Shown here: positions 18,977 to 27,039 of the stretch, piece by piece
Layout: each line of letters opens with the position of its first letter
Position numbering within the stretch: the first letter of the stretch is position 1
IMG/VR virus record: IMGVR_UViG_3300028840_006257
Location: 124,001 to 188,000 of that record
Source of the DNA: a virus
Direction: 5' to 3' (one strand)
Length of the DNA: 64,000 nt
The notes under the pieces: model-generated
Database searches by the model: none
Seen by the model: only the letters and a program-made list of their open reading frames with translations
What the model was told of the DNA's origin: nothing
Made by a program: the position numbers and the translations under genes

Positions 18977-19765
18977 ATGCGCATAGTAGCCACACTCGTC
19001 GGAGACGAGATCCTCCAGGTGGAGAAGAACCCGCCCGACGGCGAGTCCGTCAGTCGCAACGGGACCTACATGATCCCGATGGCCGAGGGCGTGAAGGTGG
19101 CCGTGGACCCGACGAGTTTCGTGCTGCCATCGTCCAACCCGGACTCGGTCGTGGCGCGGAACTTCGCCGGCCTTCTGGCGCAGTTTCCGATGTACGAGCA
19201 CGTCCTCTACAACCCCCTCATCGAGGGCTCCGACGTGGACGATCTCGACCCCGCCGGAGTTCTGAACGAGGGGTCTCCGGTCACGGCGTCCCACGCTTCG
19301 CGCTTCCAGATCGGACGCGGCACGGCGGGACCGCTCCCCTCTGGGAACGCGGCGAACTCGGTCGCGGTGCTCCCCCAGAACGACGCCCCCGGCGTTGGCC
19401 TCGAGCATCCAGGTGTTCTCGTCACGGACACCATCGACATCGGGCCCTTCACGGGCAACCAAGGTGCCACCGAGTTCCTCGTGTACTGGTACGTCTTCGA
19501 TTTCGAGACGACGCCGGACGTGAACGCGACCTATGGACTCTACACGGGTCAGAACAGTCCGGCGCTGCGACGGGCCATCGAGATCGACCAGGAGCCGAGC
19601 GACTTCGAGGCATTCATCTCCGTCAACGACGGCGCGAACTTCTTCCTTGTGCAGCGCCTCGTCCCCATCGCGTTCTGCACTCCGGGCCTCCTCATCCGGC
19701 TCGCGTTCAAGAACACCGATCCGCTTAAAAAGCGGTACTTCGCCCATTACGCAATCCTCTTCTAG
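18977..19765 (+). CDS. Virion structural protein of unknown function (262 aa)
   Basis: 262 residues, ATG at 18977. Beta-rich, with a central segment (TEFLVYWYVFDFETTPDV) and a C-terminal beta domain (FISVNDGANFFLVQRLVPIAF) resembling the small beta-sandwich domains that close tail proteins. It is separated from its neighbours by ~40 and ~80 bases, each containing an AT-rich TATAGAA or ATAGAAC element. This is unlike most genes in the block and suggests its own transcription start. Function unknown. Confidence 0.55.
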   Translation: MRIVATLVGDEILQVEKNPPDGESVSRNGTYMIPMAEGVKVAVDPTSFVLPSSNPDSVVARNFAGLLAQFPMYEHVLYNPLIEGSDVDDLDPAGVLNEGSPVTASHASRFQIGRGTAGPLPSGNAANSVAVLPQNDAPGVGLEHPGVLVTDTIDIGPFTGNQGATEFLVYWYVFDFETTPDVNATYGLYTGQNSPALRRAIEIDQEPSDFEAFISVNDGANFFLVQRLVPIAFCTPGLLIRLAFKNTDPLKKRYFAHYAILF

Positions 19766-19846
19766 TCGCATGCAACGGGAAGATAGAACGGCACCTCCAA
19801 CCATCGGCGACCGCACGCCTCGTCGCCGTCCAGGAGCCTTTGAGCT

Positions 19847-22800
19847 ATGAGTCAGGATTTTGGCAACGGTGTGAGCCGAACGCTGGACGCGCTCGCGCGC
19901 CAGTTCCAGGCGGTCGTCTTTCAGGAGGGCAAGCCTCCCCTCGACAGTGAGCTCAACCTGGTGCAGCAGGACCAGGTGGAACAGCTCGCCCAGCTCGTGC
20001 GCTCGGAGGCCCACTCGGGCTTCTTCCTCGATCCGACTCGGGCGCTCGACGACTTCGTCACGGACAGGGAGAACAGCAACCTCTTCTTCTTTGGACAGCA
20101 GAAGGAGGACGACGACGGCAACCCCGAGGAGCTCGCGCCCGTAGCTTACGCCAACGTGAACGGCTGGATCATCCCGGTCACCGGGACCGTGCTGACGACG
20201 GAGGGTTCGACCTCCAACGAGGTGCGACTCTACCCGCCGCCTACGTCCGACACGCGCATCGACTTCATCTTCCTCGAGGCGTGGCAGGCCCTGGTCGCTC
20301 CGAACCCGAGCACGATCAACAAGCCCTCCGCGTCGACCCTCTGGAAGTGGGGCAACGTCGAGTTCGGCGCGACGAACGTGACGGACGACATCACGGACCC
20401 TGTCATCGGGCACGAGACGACCGAGCGTCTGCAGCTTCAGTACCGCATTCGGGTCGTGGGCAGCGGCAGCGGGGCCGGGACGAGCCCCAGCCTCGACGTG
20501 TATCCTGACGGCCTCGGTGACCCCAACGTGTTCGCCCAGGGAGTTCAGAGCACCGTCACGAGCTTCACGTTCGAGAACATGCGCGAGGCCCTCGGGGACC
20601 CGTCCCTCTGGCGTGCTGGCGACGGCGACCCGCAGAACGCCCTCGGGACAGTCGACGGCTACTCCTACGCCATCCCCATCTGCGCCGTGTTCCGGCGCAA
20701 CAGCCAACCCTTCGTGGCCGTGAACCAGGCGGGCTCCCCGAACCAGAACGGCGCCTTCGACCGCAATCCGTCTGCCATCTCGCTGCCCGACCCACGCGAC
20801 GGCGCCAAGGTCCTGTCGGTCATGTCCCTGATCGACGACCTGCCGCCGGAGCAGTTCACGGTGGACGCCGTCGTCGAGGTGGACAACGCCATCGGATCCG
20901 GGTGGGACGATCCCGACATGAACCTGACCACGGCCTTCATGGTCATCGGCGACGAAGTGATAGGGATCTCGGCCGTCGACACGACGACGAGCCCCGCCAC
21001 GATCACCATCCCGGCCGGGGGTCGAGGACGCTGGGGGTCCGACATCGTGACGCACACGGGACGCAGCGATCCCGCCGTCGTCGGCAGCGGCACGGTCGTC
21101 GCGTTCTTCAACACGCGTCCGAGCGACGAGGGACCGGTCGCGCCCGGCCCGTACGCCGACGAGATCGCACCCGAGGATTTCCTCGACCTGCGCCGCGGCG
21201 TCAACCTGGGGGACTGGGACTACGGACGCCTGCTCCTCCACAACGTGTCGGCCCTCATGCGGAACCGACTGCGCTCGACCTGGAAGCAGGCCGGGGCGCC
21301 GGGCGGCGACACCGAGGGCGTGACGGTCACCGAGGTCGACTACCTCTTCCAGGACGGAGGGACTGCCGTCCCCTTCGGGACCGAGGCGCTCGACGGCCCG
21401 GACGGGATTCGTCAGGTGTGGTCCGACGCGGCCACGATCCAGGGCGACGTGACTCTCCTGCTCGACCCCGACGGCACGATGAACGCCGGGTTCATCAGCA
21501 CGATGGACGACCTCGTCGAGTGGGACGTGGGCGCGGACTTCAAGCCCGTGGGCTTCATGAACAACGGGAACAACGCGGTTCCGGGTCCGGGTTTCACGAA
21601 CGGAACGACGGTGTTCCTCTACATCGGGGGCGACTCGGGCAACGAGGGTGCCCGCAAGACCTTCCGCGACGGCAGCACCCGGGCCGTGCGGTTCGTTTCT
21701 CCGCGCGAGTACTGGAAGACCCGGTTTCCCGACGAGGGTACCGGCATGCAGAACCCGGTGACGATGCTGTGGGTGAGCTCGGATCAGGCCAACGCCGGGG
21801 TGGCTGGCGAGGGCGGCGGTCTTCAGTCGCTGACTCCCGCGGGACCGGGCGAGACCGCGAACGAGCATCCGGGTCCGATGTACCCGCTCCAGTTCCTCAA
21901 CTTCGAGAGGCCGTTCCTGGTCTGCGGCGGGGTCCTGAACACGGCCTCCGTCGTGACGGGCATCATCTCCGCCACGCAGCTGATCGGGAACTCGCTAGAC
22001 CCGACCATCCCGCTCGGCGAGGGAGAGGTCGTCCTGTCGGGCATCGACTTCGACGTGGCCGGTGACTGGTGGTCCAAGGACGCGAACGGCAACTTCGAGG
22101 ACGATCCGGGCCTCCTCAACTTCCCGGTGATCCGGGGCGAGCGCACGCTCTGGTCGCTGCTCACGAACGGCGGATCCGACGTCACGGGAGCCTCGTCGGA
22201 GGCGTACGCGATCCTCTTCGGAGACGACGAGAAGACGCCGAACAACGGCGCGTTCAAGGTCATCGGAGCCGGGACCACCGTGGCCGGACTGACCACGAGC
22301 CCGGCCTCGGCGTCCAACCGTCTCCGCGTCCGCTTCCTGAGCGAGGGAGTGACCGACTTCGACAACACGAGCAGCAAGACGGTCACCGCTGAGATGCGCA
22401 CCCAGATCACGAATTCCGAGGACGGAGCTGGCCTCGCCAACGGACCCGCGGCCCTGACCGTCACGATGACCGATCTCACGGCCGGCACGGGAGGCGGCTC
22501 GAACCCTTGGTACGTGGAGAACATCAACCCTGGCGCCGCGCCGAACGGCAAGACCCTCCAGCTTCCGTTCGACTACAAGGCGGTCATGAACCTCACGCTC
22601 CTCTACCACCCCGGTCGGGGTGGCATGGCCCGCGTGCCGGACGAGATCCGACGCATCGCCATCCAGAACCCGGTGAGTACGATCCTCCGACAGAGCCGCG
22701 CCGTGCTCGACCCGACGTTCCCGACGGCCACGGGCGCCCCGAGCAATCCGGCCGAGGTGGACTACAACCCGACGCACGTCCAGACGTGGAACCGCCTGCC

Positions 22801-25495
22801 GAGCCTTGGCCTCTCCGCGCCCGACGCTCCGAACTACGGCGGCAACGTGGTCCTGAGCTCGGAGATCGACCGCGAGAACGAGAGCTTCTTCGACCGAGGA
22901 TCCAAGACGCTGCTGTTCCGCCCGTTCCAGCGTCAGTCGATGACCCTCAAGGGATTCACGACGGAGGTGCCCCAGACGCTCCTCGGCCCCTCGAGCTACC
23001 CGAACCCATCCCTCATCCCGAACGGGTGGGACGGCCCGAAGGACGACGCCCAGATCTTCACGACAGGCCTCAAGATGGGTTATCCGGTCCCGCCGCAGTA
23101 CATGCCGCGGTTCGGGCGTTACGACATCCCCTACCGTCAGGACAACGGACCAAACTACGGTGCGGGCACGTTCCTCGAGGGCATCAACCACCTGTTTTGC
23201 GACGAGACGGACCTTAGTAGTCCGACCTTCGACGTAATCGGAGGCGAGGACAACCAGACCGGGGGCACGGAGGTCACGCCCATCTACCTCCAGACGGGCT
23301 CGACCTCGGGCTTCAAGTACGGCCAGTTTGGCACGATCACGGGCACGCTCAAGCCGGGCTACCAGGGGCGGCTGACCACCGAGATCGGGGACGTGTGCTC
23401 CGGCGCGGCCGAGATCACCCAGAAGCTCGCCGAGGTCGTGAGCTCCGACTTCGGCGCGGGGCTCGTCGGCATCCAGCTGCCGCCGTACCTGGGCATCGCG
23501 CGGGTCTACGGGATCTACGACCGCAGGGATTTCGTCGCCAAGGGAGGCGTGACCTACCAGGCCGACCGGGTGACGCCCGAGGCGGCGCCGGCCGTGAACC
23601 TGATGCGCCGCGACCTCGACAGGCAGACGCTGTTCGTCTGCGAGGACGGGGCCTACGACCTGACGGGGGAGCGCGGGGATCACACGTACATCCTCCCGTT
23701 CAACATGATCGACATCACGAAGTCCCCCGACTACGTGGCGGGCGAGCTCCCCGAGGACCTCGAGTACGTCGTGGAGTTCACCTGCTTCGGCTTCGCCCGG
23801 GGCTGGATCAACGAGAACAACTTCGTGATGGCTCGGCGCCACAACGGACAGGGAACGCTCAGGCAGGACAACGACAATCCCGAGCTTGAGGGCGTCCAGA
23901 TGTCCATCCCGAGCGCGCCGCCCGACTCGGCCCGCGCCTACGTGGCGCAGGAGCGGACGGTCTACCAGGGCGACCCGTACATGTCTCGCAACGGCGCGAC
24001 GCGGACGACCTCCGACTACGAGAACCGCTACGGACAGGTGGCGCAGTCGGACGCCTACCAGTTGAACTTCCCGATCCAGCAGTTCGACGCCGACGGGGAG
24101 CAGATTCCGACTCGTCCGAACGCCAGGTCGTTCCAGGTCCTCGCGGCCATGGACTTCTACACGACCATGGGCTGCGGGAACGTCGGGGGCAGGCTGTATC
24201 CGGGAACCGTCACGGACGTCGGGTTCGTGCAGAACCACGACCCCGCCTCCACACGGATCCCGCCCGAGGTGGACACGCCCGCGTGGCGCGTCCTGACGCG
24301 CGGCTTCACGGAGGGGCAGGCCAAGGTCAACACGATCCGCGCCCAGGCCGTGCTCGAGGTGACGGGCAACAACGCGACGTTCGTGTTCCTGTCCTCCGCC
24401 TTCACGGTCAGGAGGCCCGACGGCGTGCTCGTGTCCTTCACGGCCGTCAACGGCCCGACGGTGAATCCGGCCCAGTTCGACGCCAGCTCGCCCGATCCGG
24501 CCGTGATCGCGCGCGAGCTGTTCACCAAGATCAACGCTCGCACGGAGCTGTTGAACACCGTGGTCGCGTTCAACGACATCGACTCGCCGCAGATCGAGGT
24601 CGTGGCATTCGAGGTGGGGGCCGGAGGCGCCGAGGTCACGGTCCTCATCAACGACACCACGAACTTCCTGCTCAAGGTGCCGACCACGGGCGAACAGGGG
24701 CCCAGCGCGCGGCTGACGACTACCCCGCTGATCGGCGGCCGGGACCTGGTCCTGAACGCGGGCGACGGGACGACGCAGCTCGTGCTCAGCGGCATGACGG
24801 AGCGGATGCCCCTGGGCATTCTCCTCCAGGACTCGGACTTCATCGGCGAGAACCCGCTCGACGACAAGGCGAGCGCCGTGCAGACGGAGTTCGGCGGCAT
24901 CCGCCCGGCTCAGATCCTGCTGCCGCTCACGCGGGCGGCGGGCGAGGAGTTCACCCGCTTCTCCGGGGCTCCGGGCGAAGTACTCGCGGCCTCGGACGGC
25001 GGCATCCTTCAGTACACGGCCTACAACTCCGTGACGGCGCCGGGGGGCTCGAGGGCCTTCCGCCTGTTCCGCGGCGGCGGCTCGAGCTTCGTGCTCGGGG
25101 GCCGCAACCCGGGCGGCCCATTGGACTGGTTCGCCGACTCGCTCGCGCCGGCACTCAACCCGGTCCTCAAGGGCGGGATGCTCGCCTGCAAGGCCATCCT
25201 AGTGAGGAACTTCGTGGAGGAGGCGTTCTCCACGGAGGACGTGACGACCGACGGAGACGAGATCCAGATGCTCCTTCTCACCAACGGAGTCTTCGGCGAC
25301 GAAAACACGCCGCGAGAGGGCGTGACGGTCGCTGGCATCGTGGGTCCCACGGGCTTCGGCGAGGGGACGGCTGCCGCCGACCGCTACCGCCTGAACGGCA
25401 AGCCCATGTTCGTGGGTAGGATGCGCGTGACCCCGGACCCGGAGCAGGTCCCGATGGCCCCTTTCCCGGGCCGTGACCAGGTCGACCTCGGATGA
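19847..25495 (+). CDS. Giant tail/baseplate-type structural protein (1882 aa), paralogue of the 1150-aa protein
   Basis: 1882 residues. The N-terminal ~290 residues contain FQEGKPPLDSELNLVQQDQV, typical of phage baseplate/tail proteins, and align block by block with the product of 8832-12284 (FLEAWQALV; DPVIGHETTERLQLQYRIR; AGDGDPQNALGTVDGYSYA). Later regions hold further beta domains, including an Ig-like segment near residues 1500-1620 (AVLEVTGNNATFVFLSSAFT). At ~residue 1570, NARTELLNTVVAFND resembles the insertion module seen in the 1150-aa paralogue. The C-terminus (MFVGRMRVTPDPEQVPMAPF) overlaps the next start as ATGA. No lytic or enzymatic motif was seen. A baseplate or tail hub-adjacent role is inferred. 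Confidence 0.75.
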   Translation: MSQDFGNGVSRTLDALARQFQAVVFQEGKPPLDSELNLVQQDQVEQLAQLVRSEAHSGFFLDPTRALDDFVTDRENSNLFFFGQQKEDDDGNPEELAPVAYANVNGWIIPVTGTVLTTEGSTSNEVRLYPPPTSDTRIDFIFLEAWQALVAPNPSTINKPSASTLWKWGNVEFGATNVTDDITDPVIGHETTERLQLQYRIRVVGSGSGAGTSPSLDVYPDGLGDPNVFAQGVQSTVTSFTFENMREALGDPSLWRAGDGDPQNALGTVDGYSYAIPICAVFRRNSQPFVAVNQAGSPNQNGAFDRNPSAISLPDPRDGAKVLSVMSLIDDLPPEQFTVDAVVEVDNAIGSGWDDPDMNLTTAFMVIGDEVIGISAVDTTTSPATITIPAGGRGRWGSDIVTHTGRSDPAVVGSGTVVAFFNTRPSDEGPVAPGPYADEIAPEDFLDLRRGVNLGDWDYGRLLLHNVSALMRNRLRSTWKQAGAPGGDTEGVTVTEVDYLFQDGGTAVPFGTEALDGPDGIRQVWSDAATIQGDVTLLLDPDGTMNAGFISTMDDLVEWDVGADFKPVGFMNNGNNAVPGPGFTNGTTVFLYIGGDSGNEGARKTFRDGSTRAVRFVSPREYWKTRFPDEGTGMQNPVTMLWVSSDQANAGVAGEGGGLQSLTPAGPGETANEHPGPMYPLQFLNFERPFLVCGGVLNTASVVTGIISATQLIGNSLDPTIPLGEGEVVLSGIDFDVAGDWWSKDANGNFEDDPGLLNFPVIRGERTLWSLLTNGGSDVTGASSEAYAILFGDDEKTPNNGAFKVIGAGTTVAGLTTSPASASNRLRVRFLSEGVTDFDNTSSKTVTAEMRTQITNSEDGAGLANGPAALTVTMTDLTAGTGGGSNPWYVENINPGAAPNGKTLQLPFDYKAVMNLTLLYHPGRGGMARVPDEIRRIAIQNPVSTILRQSRAVLDPTFPTATGAPSNPAEVDYNPTHVQTWNRLPSLGLSAPDAPNYGGNVVLSSEIDRENESFFDRGSKTLLFRPFQRQSMTLKGFTTEVPQTLLGPSSYPNPSLIPNGWDGPKDDAQIFTTGLKMGYPVPPQYMPRFGRYDIPYRQDNGPNYGAGTFLEGINHLFCDETDLSSPTFDVIGGEDNQTGGTEVTPIYLQTGSTSGFKYGQFGTITGTLKPGYQGRLTTEIGDVCSGAAEITQKLAEVVSSDFGAGLVGIQLPPYLGIARVYGIYDRRDFVAKGGVTYQADRVTPEAAPAVNLMRRDLDRQTLFVCEDGAYDLTGERGDHTYILPFNMIDITKSPDYVAGELPEDLEYVVEFTCFGFARGWINENNFVMARRHNGQGTLRQDNDNPELEGVQMSIPSAPPDSARAYVAQERTVYQGDPYMSRNGATRTTSDYENRYGQVAQSDAYQLNFPIQQFDADGEQIPTRPNARSFQVLAAMDFYTTMGCGNVGGRLYPGTVTDVGFVQNHDPASTRIPPEVDTPAWRVLTRGFTEGQAKVNTIRAQAVLEVTGNNATFVFLSSAFTVRRPDGVLVSFTAVNGPTVNPAQFDASSPDPAVIARELFTKINARTELLNTVVAFNDIDSPQIEVVAFEVGAGGAEVTVLINDTTNFLLKVPTTGEQGPSARLTTTPLIGGRDLVLNAGDGTTQLVLSGMTERMPLGILLQDSDFIGENPLDDKASAVQTEFGGIRPAQILLPLTRAAGEEFTRFSGAPGEVLAASDGGILQYTAYNSVTAPGGSRAFRLFRGGGSSFVLGGRNPGGPLDWFADSLAPALNPVLKGGMLACKAILVRNFVEEAFSTEDVTTDGDEIQMLLLTNGVFGDENTPREGVTVAGIVGPTGFGEGTAAADRYRLNGKPMFVGRMRVTPDPEQVPMAPFPGRDQVDLG

Positions 25496-25881
25496 GACAC
25501 CTCTCACAGCAGATGCTCGCGGAGACGCTCCGGCGTCCTCACCTGAGGAAGCACCGCAGGCGTCTCCAGGAGTCTCTCCAGAACATGCACCTGAGCCCGG
25601 GGACGCGGAGGCGCCTCCTCGGCGAGCTCGCGAGACTCGGACAGCCGAAGATCTACCGCGCCGAGGCGACGCCCCCTCCCGGGGCGCTCGATCCGGGTCC
25701 CATGCCCCGCCCCGACATCGAACTCGACCTCGAGACGGCCACGGTCGAGTCCCTCTCCGCGACGCCGCACACGCGGCTCTACCTCTACGCGCGCCAGCAA
25801 GGTCTCGAGGTGAACCCGGCCGACACGAAGGTCCAGACGATAGGCAAGATCCTGGACGCCATCCAAGGAGGAGACAGATGA
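25492..25881 (+). CDS. Small basic protein of unknown function (129 aa)
   Basis: The ATG overlaps the stop of the giant structural gene (ATGA), and its own stop overlaps the next start (ATGA at 25878), so it is translationally coupled on both sides. The first ~60 residues are strongly basic and helical (LRRPHLRKHRRRLQESLQ), the middle is Pro-rich, and the C-terminal ~45 residues form a compact helical module (YLYARQQGLEVNPADTKVQT). Its position between the tail genes and a membrane protein suggests a late gene. Not recognised. Confidence 0.55.
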   Translation: MRHLSQQMLAETLRRPHLRKHRRRLQESLQNMHLSPGTRRRLLGELARLGQPKIYRAEATPPPGALDPGPMPRPDIELDLETATVESLSATPHTRLYLYARQQGLEVNPADTKVQTIGKILDAIQGGDR

Positions 25882-26537
25882 GGAAGCACTTCGCTCTGCT
25901 GCTGACATTCCTGGCAGCACTCGCAATCACGAGTCCGGTCTACGCCGGGCCGACCGAGGAGGCCAAGGCCGAAAACACGAAGGCGGAGGACACGAAGGCG
26001 GAGGAGGCCAAGACGGAAAAGACCAAGGCCGACGAGGCCGAGGCAGAGGACACCGAGGCGAAGGAGTCCCCGGACGCGGAGGGGGATGCCGAAGCGGACG
26101 GACCCGCGAAGATTGAGGACGACGACGAGGCGGTCGCCGCCGTGAAGCAGCTCATCGACGCGGCCAAGAACGGGCACTGGAGCCTGGTCGTCGCGCTCGG
26201 CATCATGCTCCTCGTCTATGTGATTCACAGGTTCGGCCTCGCCGCCAAACTCGGCAAGAAGGCAGTTCCGTGGATCGCGGCCGCCACGGGCGTCCTTGGC
26301 TACGTCGCGGCCGCGCTCCTGGTCGAGGGCGCAACCATTCCGAACGCGCTGACCGGTGGACTGTTGACGGGAGCCGCGGCGGTCGGTCTGTGGGAGATGC
26401 TTTTCAAGCATTTCATGGCGGCGAAGAAGGAGCCCGAGAAGGAGCCCGAGAAGGAGCCCGAGAAGGAGCCCGAGAAGGAGCCCGAGAAGGAAACCGGGGG
26501 GGACGGCGGCGACGCCGAGGGTGGCGACGGCGACTAG
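25878..26537 (+). CDS. Signal-peptide membrane protein, holin-like candidate with KEPE repeats
   Basis: 219 residues from the ATG at 25878; a longer frame upstream is read through the coupled 129-aa gene and is rejected. Residues 1-23 form a signal-type segment (LLLTFLAALAITSPVYA). A ~65-residue Glu/Lys/Ala spacer made of K-A-E-x-T-like repeats follows, then a hydrophobic helix (WSLVVALGIMLLVYVIHRF) and two more hydrophobic stretches (AVPWIAAATGVLGYVAAALL; TGGLLTGAAAVGLWEMLF), then a charged tail with five exact KEPE repeats. The short hydrophobic helices, charged C-terminus and nearby peptidoglycan-binding protein suggest a holin-type membrane protein. The long charged spacer after a signal peptide is unusual for holins, so a spanin-like or other membrane role remains possible. 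Confidence 0.5.
   Translation: MRKHFALLLTFLAALAITSPVYAGPTEEAKAENTKAEDTKAEEAKTEKTKADEAEAEDTEAKESPDAEGDAEADGPAKIEDDDEAVAAVKQLIDAAKNGHWSLVVALGIMLLVYVIHRFGLAAKLGKKAVPWIAAATGVLGYVAAALLVEGATIPNALTGGLLTGAAAVGLWEMLFKHFMAAKKEPEKEPEKEPEKEPEKEPEKETGGDGGDAEGGDGD
26427..26486 (+). repeat. Five tandem 12-bp repeats coding for KEPE
   Basis: The 12-mer AAGGAGCCCGAG occurs five times in perfect tandem, in frame, giving (K-E-P-E)5 in the cytoplasmic-type tail of the membrane protein. A sixth unit is degenerate (AAGGAAACC). Exact identity of the copies suggests recent expansion by slippage. Confidence 0.9.
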
Positions 26538-26558
26538 CGGCGTTGCGCGCTGGATGCG

Positions 26559-26588
26559 CAGGCCCGGCCTCGGTCGGGCCTGTTTTTT
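26559..26588 (+). terminator. Rho-independent terminator after the holin-like gene
   Basis: Perfect 8-bp stem CAGGCCCG / CGGGCCTG with an 8-base loop, followed directly by six T residues, 22 bases after the stop at 26537. It separates the late structural/lysis transcript from the next transcription unit. Confidence 0.9.
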
Positions 26589-26617
26589 GCTCCGAAAAGC
26601 CACTTTCGGGACGTTTC

Positions 26618-26650
26618 TGTAAAAACCGCACGTCTTCCGTGCAGAGGGCA
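26618..26650 (+). promoter_or_regulatory. Repeated palindromic element A (copy 1), ends at the start codon
   Basis: TGTAAAAACC followed by the inverted repeat GCACG-TCTTC-CGTGC, then AGAGGGC and the ATG at 26650. A second copy with the same layout (TGTAAAAAC, CACGAT-C-ATCGTG, GCAGAGAGC, ATG) precedes the DNA ligase gene at 44379. The AT-rich TGTAAAAAC could be a promoter element and the palindrome an operator. Alternatively the palindrome acts in the mRNA leader as a translation control hairpin next to the start codon. Confidence 0.5.
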
Positions 26651-26985
26651 TGACGATCATGCTGACAGCCAAGGGCCTGTTCTTCGGGGTGCTGACCGCG
26701 GGCGCGCCCGCGCCGAGCACGGCCCCGACCGCGGTAGGATCTTCGACAGTGACGGAGAAGACGGTCACCATCCTGTACGCGGAGAGCCTGCTCCCCAAGG
26801 AGCGACGCGACCACATCGCCGGGTTGCTCAGGGTGAACTTCGAGATCACGGAGACGAAGTACCTGGTCTCGGACTCGAAGGACGCCGACGTCGTGGTCAT
26901 CGAGGTCTCGGAGGGCGTCGACCGTGCCGCCGTGGCCGAGATGGTCGACTGGTACGCCTTCGAGTACGACCCGTGCCCTGACTAG
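26650..26985 (+). CDS. Small protein of unknown function (111 aa)
   Basis: First gene after the terminator, with its ATG immediately downstream of palindromic element A. Residues 1-30 are hydrophobic and Ala/Pro/Thr-rich (LTAKGLFFGVLTAGAPAPST), possibly a weak signal or membrane anchor. The remaining ~75 residues form an alternating beta/alpha pattern (KTVTILYAESLLPKERRD; DADVVVIEVSEGVDRAAVAE). No family recognised. It ends 54 bases before the chaperonin gene. Confidence 0.5.
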   Translation: MTIMLTAKGLFFGVLTAGAPAPSTAPTAVGSSTVTEKTVTILYAESLLPKERRDHIAGLLRVNFEITETKYLVSDSKDADVVVIEVSEGVDRAAVAEMVDWYAFEYDPCPD

Positions 26986-26996
26986 ACGCGCGCGAG

Positions 26997-27002
26997 TAGA
27001 AT
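26997..27002 (+). promoter_or_regulatory. Possible -10 element upstream of the chaperonin gene
   Basis: TAGAAT between the 111-aa gene and the chaperonin gene, 37 bases before the ATG at 27040. No convincing -35 hexamer at the usual distance. It belongs to the same set of AT-rich hexamers as those before 18977, 30221, 48652 and 55663. Confidence 0.3.
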
Positions 27003-27039
27003 GGGGGATCGAACTCGTTCCCCCGCTTGCGCTGTGAAG

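Noticed and set aside
690-25930. Long open frames on the minus strand opposite the structural genes, up to ~1000 codons (for example 15380-18406 and 18875-21868)
   Set aside because: Arg/Val/Asp/Gly-rich low-complexity translations with no family likeness, antisense to well-supported proteins. Such frames are expected in high-GC DNA where stop codons are rare.
26427-26486. CRISPR-like or regulatory tandem repeat
   Set aside because: The 12-bp units are in frame, without spacers, and encode KEPE in a membrane protein.
27001-27039. ATG 27001 as the chaperonin start
   Set aside because: It overlaps the -10-like TAGAAT and adds residues not found in GroEL, which aligns from ATG 27040.
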